A stretch of DNA of 64,000 nucleotides, from NCBI GenBank assembly GCA_900541065.1, contig UQIE01000011.1, positions 1 to 64,000 on the forward strand, in the 5' to 3' direction. The notes beneath the pieces are model-generated. The model searched no databases, was not told the origin of the DNA, and worked only from the letters and a program-made list of their open reading frames with translations. Shown here piece after piece: positions 61,473 through 64,000 of the stretch (positions within the stretch are counted from its first letter, which is position 1; each line of letters begins with the position of its first letter). Source of the DNA: an uncultured Collinsella sp. (GTDB taxonomy: Bacteria > Actinomycetota > Coriobacteriia > Coriobacteriales > Coriobacteriaceae). The translations under genes were made by a program, and so were the position numbers.

Positions 61473-63701
61473 CTAAGCCTGGGGCACCTCACCGGTAGCC
61501 AAGATCTGCTCGAGTGCGTCCTCATCCAGCACGGGCACACCCAGCTGCTCAGCCTTGGTGAGCTTGGAGCCCGCTTTGGGACCGGCAACCAGATAGCTCG
61601 TCTTCTTTGACACACTACCCGAGACCTTGGCGCCGAGCACCTTGAGCGCCGCGCCCGCCTCGTCGCGGGTGCGGTTGACGAGCGTGCCGGTGAGCACGAA
61701 GGTCAGACCCGCGAGTGGCTGTGCGTCGGCGAGCTCGCCCGCCACGCCAGCGTCGGCTGCGGCTTGCGCGTGCGCGGCGCCCAAGTCGACCTCGAGCGAC
61801 AGGCCCGCCTGGCGCAGGCGCTCCAGCACGGCAAGGTTCTCGGGCACGGCCAGGAACTGCTTGACGCTCGCCGCAATCTTGGGACCGATGCCCTCGCACT
61901 CGGCGATGTCCTCTTCGCTCGCCAAGATGAGCTTGTCAATCGACAGGAATCGCTCGGCGATGACCTCGCCCACGCTCTTGCCCACGTGGCGGATGCCCAG
62001 GGCAAACAGCACGCGACCGAGCGGCTGGCTCTTGGACTTGTTGAGCTCGGCGATGATTTTCTCGGCCGTCTTGAGGCCTACCGGAATGGGATCGCCCTTC
62101 TTGACGCCCTTTTTACTGTTGGAACTGGCATAGGTGCGCCCCGTGTCCAGGCCTGCGATGTCATCGACCGTGAGCTGGTAGAAGTCTGCGACATCGTGGA
62201 TCAGGCCGGCGGCGATCATCTTGTCGACGATCTCGTCGCCCAGGCCGTCGACGTCCATGCAGCCGCGGCTCACCCAGTGGAGCAAGCGCTCCTTGAGCTG
62301 CGCGGGGCAGTCGATGGAGACGCAGCGGTAGGCGACCTCGCCATCCTCGTGGACCACAGGGCTGCCGCACACGGGGCAGACCTCGGGCATGTGCCAGTCG
62401 ACCGAATCGGCCGGGCGCTTATCGAGCACCGGGCCCACAACCTCGGGAATCACGTCGCCCGCCTTGTGCACGATGATAGTGTCGCCCTCGCGCACGTTTT
62501 TGCGGCGGATCTCGTCGATGTTGTGCAGCGTGGCGCGCGCGATGGTGGAGCCGGCGACCGTGACCGGGTCGAACTCGGCGACCGGCGTGAGTACGCCGGT
62601 GCGGCCCACCTGGATGCGAATCTCGCGCAGGACGGTCTGCTTTTCCTCGGGCGGGAACTTAAAGGCAATGGCCCAGCGCGGCGCGCGGGCGGTAAAGCCC
62701 AAGTCAAGCTGCTGCTGGAAGCTGTCGACCTTTACGACCACGCCGTCGATGTCGTAGTCCAAGTCACCGCGATGCTCGAGCGCCTGGGCACAGAACTCGT
62801 GGACCTCGGCCGGCGTGGCGCAGCGTGCCACGTTGGGGTTAACGCTAAAGCCGGCGCTACGCAGCCAGTCCAGAAACTCGCGCTGGCTGTGGACGTGCAA
62901 CGGGTCGGTATCGGCGATGGCGTAGATAAAGGTGGCCAGATCGCGGCGCGCCGTGACCTTGGGATCCTTTTGGCGCAGGCTACCGGCGGCGGCGTTGCGC
63001 GGGTTGGCGAAGGGGTCGCGGCCCTCAGCATCGGCCTCTTCATTCAGACGAACAAAGCTGCCCTTGGGCATATAGACCTCGCCGCGCACCTCGATGGCGC
63101 GCTCGCGGTCGGCGCCCATATGAGCGAGCGCCGGCTCGGACAGGTGCATGGGCACATCCTTGATGGTACGCACGTTGAGCGACACGTCCTCGCCCGTGGT
63201 GCCATCGCCGCGTGTGGCCGCGCGCACGAAGGTGCCGTTTTGATAGGTAAGCGCAACGCCCAAGCCGTCAATCTTGAGCTCGCAGGTATAGGTGACGCTG
63301 CCGGCACCGAGCGCATCCTCGGTACGCTGGAGCCATGCGTCGAGCTCGTCCAGGTCCATGGCATCGTCCATGGAATACATGCGTGCCATGTGCGTTACCG
63401 GCGTAAACTGCTCGCTCACGTAGCCGCCCACGCGTTGGGTATAGCTGTCGGGCGTTACCAAATCGGGGTAGGTCGCCTCGATTTCCTGCAGCTCAACGAG
63501 CATTTTGTCAAAGGCGGCGTCCGTAATCTCGGGTGCGTCGAGCATGTAGTAGCGGTACGCGTGGTAATCGAGCTCGTGGCGCAGCTCAGCCGCGCGCGCT
63601 GCCGCCTGGGCATGGGCGTCGGCCGGTGCAGCGGCATCCGCGCTCGCGGGCGCTTCGGTATCGATGTCCACACCGTCACCAAACAGGCTCGATTGCTCCA
63701 T
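61473..63701 (-). CDS. ligA: NAD-dependent DNA ligase
   Basis: Predicted 742-residue enzyme sealing nicks during replication and repair. The AMP-accepting lysine is in CELKIDGLGVAL. The OB region, the four-cysteine zinc finger (CPVCGSPV...CVSIDCPAQ), helix-hairpin-helix repeats and a C-terminal BRCT domain (LAGLTFVLTGTLVNRTRDEA) follow in the usual order. An Ala-rich stretch near the N terminus (ASADAAAPADAHAQAAARAA) and another before BRCT lengthen it over the usual 670. ATG 63701 follows GAAGGAG. Confidence 0.97.
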   Translation of the reverse strand: MEQSSLFGDGVDIDTEAPASADAAAPADAHAQAAARAAELRHELDYHAYRYYMLDAPEITDAAFDKMLVELQEIEATYPDLVTPDSYTQRVGGYVSEQFTPVTHMARMYSMDDAMDLDELDAWLQRTEDALGAGSVTYTCELKIDGLGVALTYQNGTFVRAATRGDGTTGEDVSLNVRTIKDVPMHLSEPALAHMGADRERAIEVRGEVYMPKGSFVRLNEEADAEGRDPFANPRNAAAGSLRQKDPKVTARRDLATFIYAIADTDPLHVHSQREFLDWLRSAGFSVNPNVARCATPAEVHEFCAQALEHRGDLDYDIDGVVVKVDSFQQQLDLGFTARAPRWAIAFKFPPEEKQTVLREIRIQVGRTGVLTPVAEFDPVTVAGSTIARATLHNIDEIRRKNVREGDTIIVHKAGDVIPEVVGPVLDKRPADSVDWHMPEVCPVCGSPVVHEDGEVAYRCVSIDCPAQLKERLLHWVSRGCMDVDGLGDEIVDKMIAAGLIHDVADFYQLTVDDIAGLDTGRTYASSNSKKGVKKGDPIPVGLKTAEKIIAELNKSKSQPLGRVLFALGIRHVGKSVGEVIAERFLSIDKLILASEEDIAECEGIGPKIAASVKQFLAVPENLAVLERLRQAGLSLEVDLGAAHAQAAADAGVAGELADAQPLAGLTFVLTGTLVNRTRDEAGAALKVLGAKVSGSVSKKTSYLVAGPKAGSKLTKAEQLGVPVLDEDALEQILATGEVPQA

Positions 63702-63822
63702 AGCGGCACTCCTTCGCTCGATTTCAAACGGATACAAGAGTACCACCGGTCGCGATGGGGTCGAATAACCCTTTCGAACCGCACCGAATCGGCAGCCGCC
63801 AGACTGGGGTGGACAGTTAGTT

Positions 63823-63999
63823 CAGATACGTATAAATCCTAGAGCTGGATCAGGCACGAACACCCCTGTTTCAACTAATTTGGGCTCCTCGAGACCATGT
63901 AAACGTCCCACTCTCCCTTCCAAACACCAATTCGTGCCCCATCCCAATCAAAAATTGCTCAAAACGCATCCCAAGCTGCCCCAGATTTATACGTATCTG
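63823..63999. repeat. 177-bp element with 16-bp terminal inverted repeats
   Basis: CAGATACGTATAAATC (63823-63838) and GATTTATACGTATCTG (63984-63999) are perfect inverse complements. Inner parts also pair loosely (GGCACGAA with TTCGTGCC). No coding frame is present. It reaches the window edge, so a larger element cannot be excluded. Confidence 0.65.
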
Positions 64000-64000
64000 G

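Overview
The window is a stretch of bacterial chromosome with generally high G+C, dense short intergenic gaps and strong Shine-Dalgarno sequences. The content (type III glutamine synthetase, GatCAB amidotransferase, EFR1-type ferredoxin, LPXTG-type pilins with a class C sortase, free-standing EIIA-Glc, split cobalamin-dependent methionine synthase, MoaC-MobB fusion) fits a gut actinobacterium of the Coriobacteriia, most likely a Collinsella-like organism. That placement is inference from gene content and style; no rRNA gene is present.

Layout. 1-3.6 kb: tRNA-Glu followed by a partial copy of its own 3' end, an EFR1 ferredoxin and glnN. 3.9-10.4 kb: a methionine/folate block (metF, a stand-alone MetH reactivation-domain protein, metH without that domain) interrupted by an AT-richer two-gene restriction-modification system. 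10.5-16.6 kb: UPF0210 protein, a 134-bp palindromic element, a methyltransferase, YhbY, and a 999-aa ATPase/SARP-type regulator. 17-21 kb: nagB, crr (EIIA-Glc), glmM, and the rplM-rpsI operon. 21-23.1 kb: patatin-like lipase, a 62-bp tandem hairpin repeat array, and tmRNA (ssrA) with repeated copies of its 3' end. 23.3-31 kb: an unknown small protein, a P-type metal ATPase with its DUF6110-like partner, and a YbtPQ/IrtAB-like ABC pair with a divergent AraC regulator. 31-36.4 kb: DUF4143 ATPase, a structured repeat region, and the gatCAB operon. 36.7-47.2 kb: a pilus locus (large beta-helix adhesin, two pilins, class C sortase) with an AbiE-like toxin-antitoxin pair and a small membrane peptide lying between pilins and sortase. 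47.7-54 kb: HAD phosphatase, MFS transporter, molybdenum cofactor genes (moaA, moaC-mobB) and a DUF559-like protein, separated by two families of dispersed palindromes. 54.2-59.6 kb: a heterodimeric ABC exporter diverging from a MATE exporter. 59.6-61.4 kb: two adjacent toxin-antitoxin modules bracketed by two homologous gene-tail relics. 61.5-63.7 kb: ligA; then a terminal inverted repeat reaching the window edge.

The most distinctive signals are non-coding or structural: the 62-bp covarying tandem hairpins beside ssrA, the dispersed palindrome families, the 32-bp-arm element after the UPF0210 gene, a G9 homopolymer early in the adhesin gene that could permit phase variation, the R-M insertion into the methionine block, and the toxin-antitoxin cassette between duplicated gene tails. 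No transposase, integrase or CRISPR array was seen.
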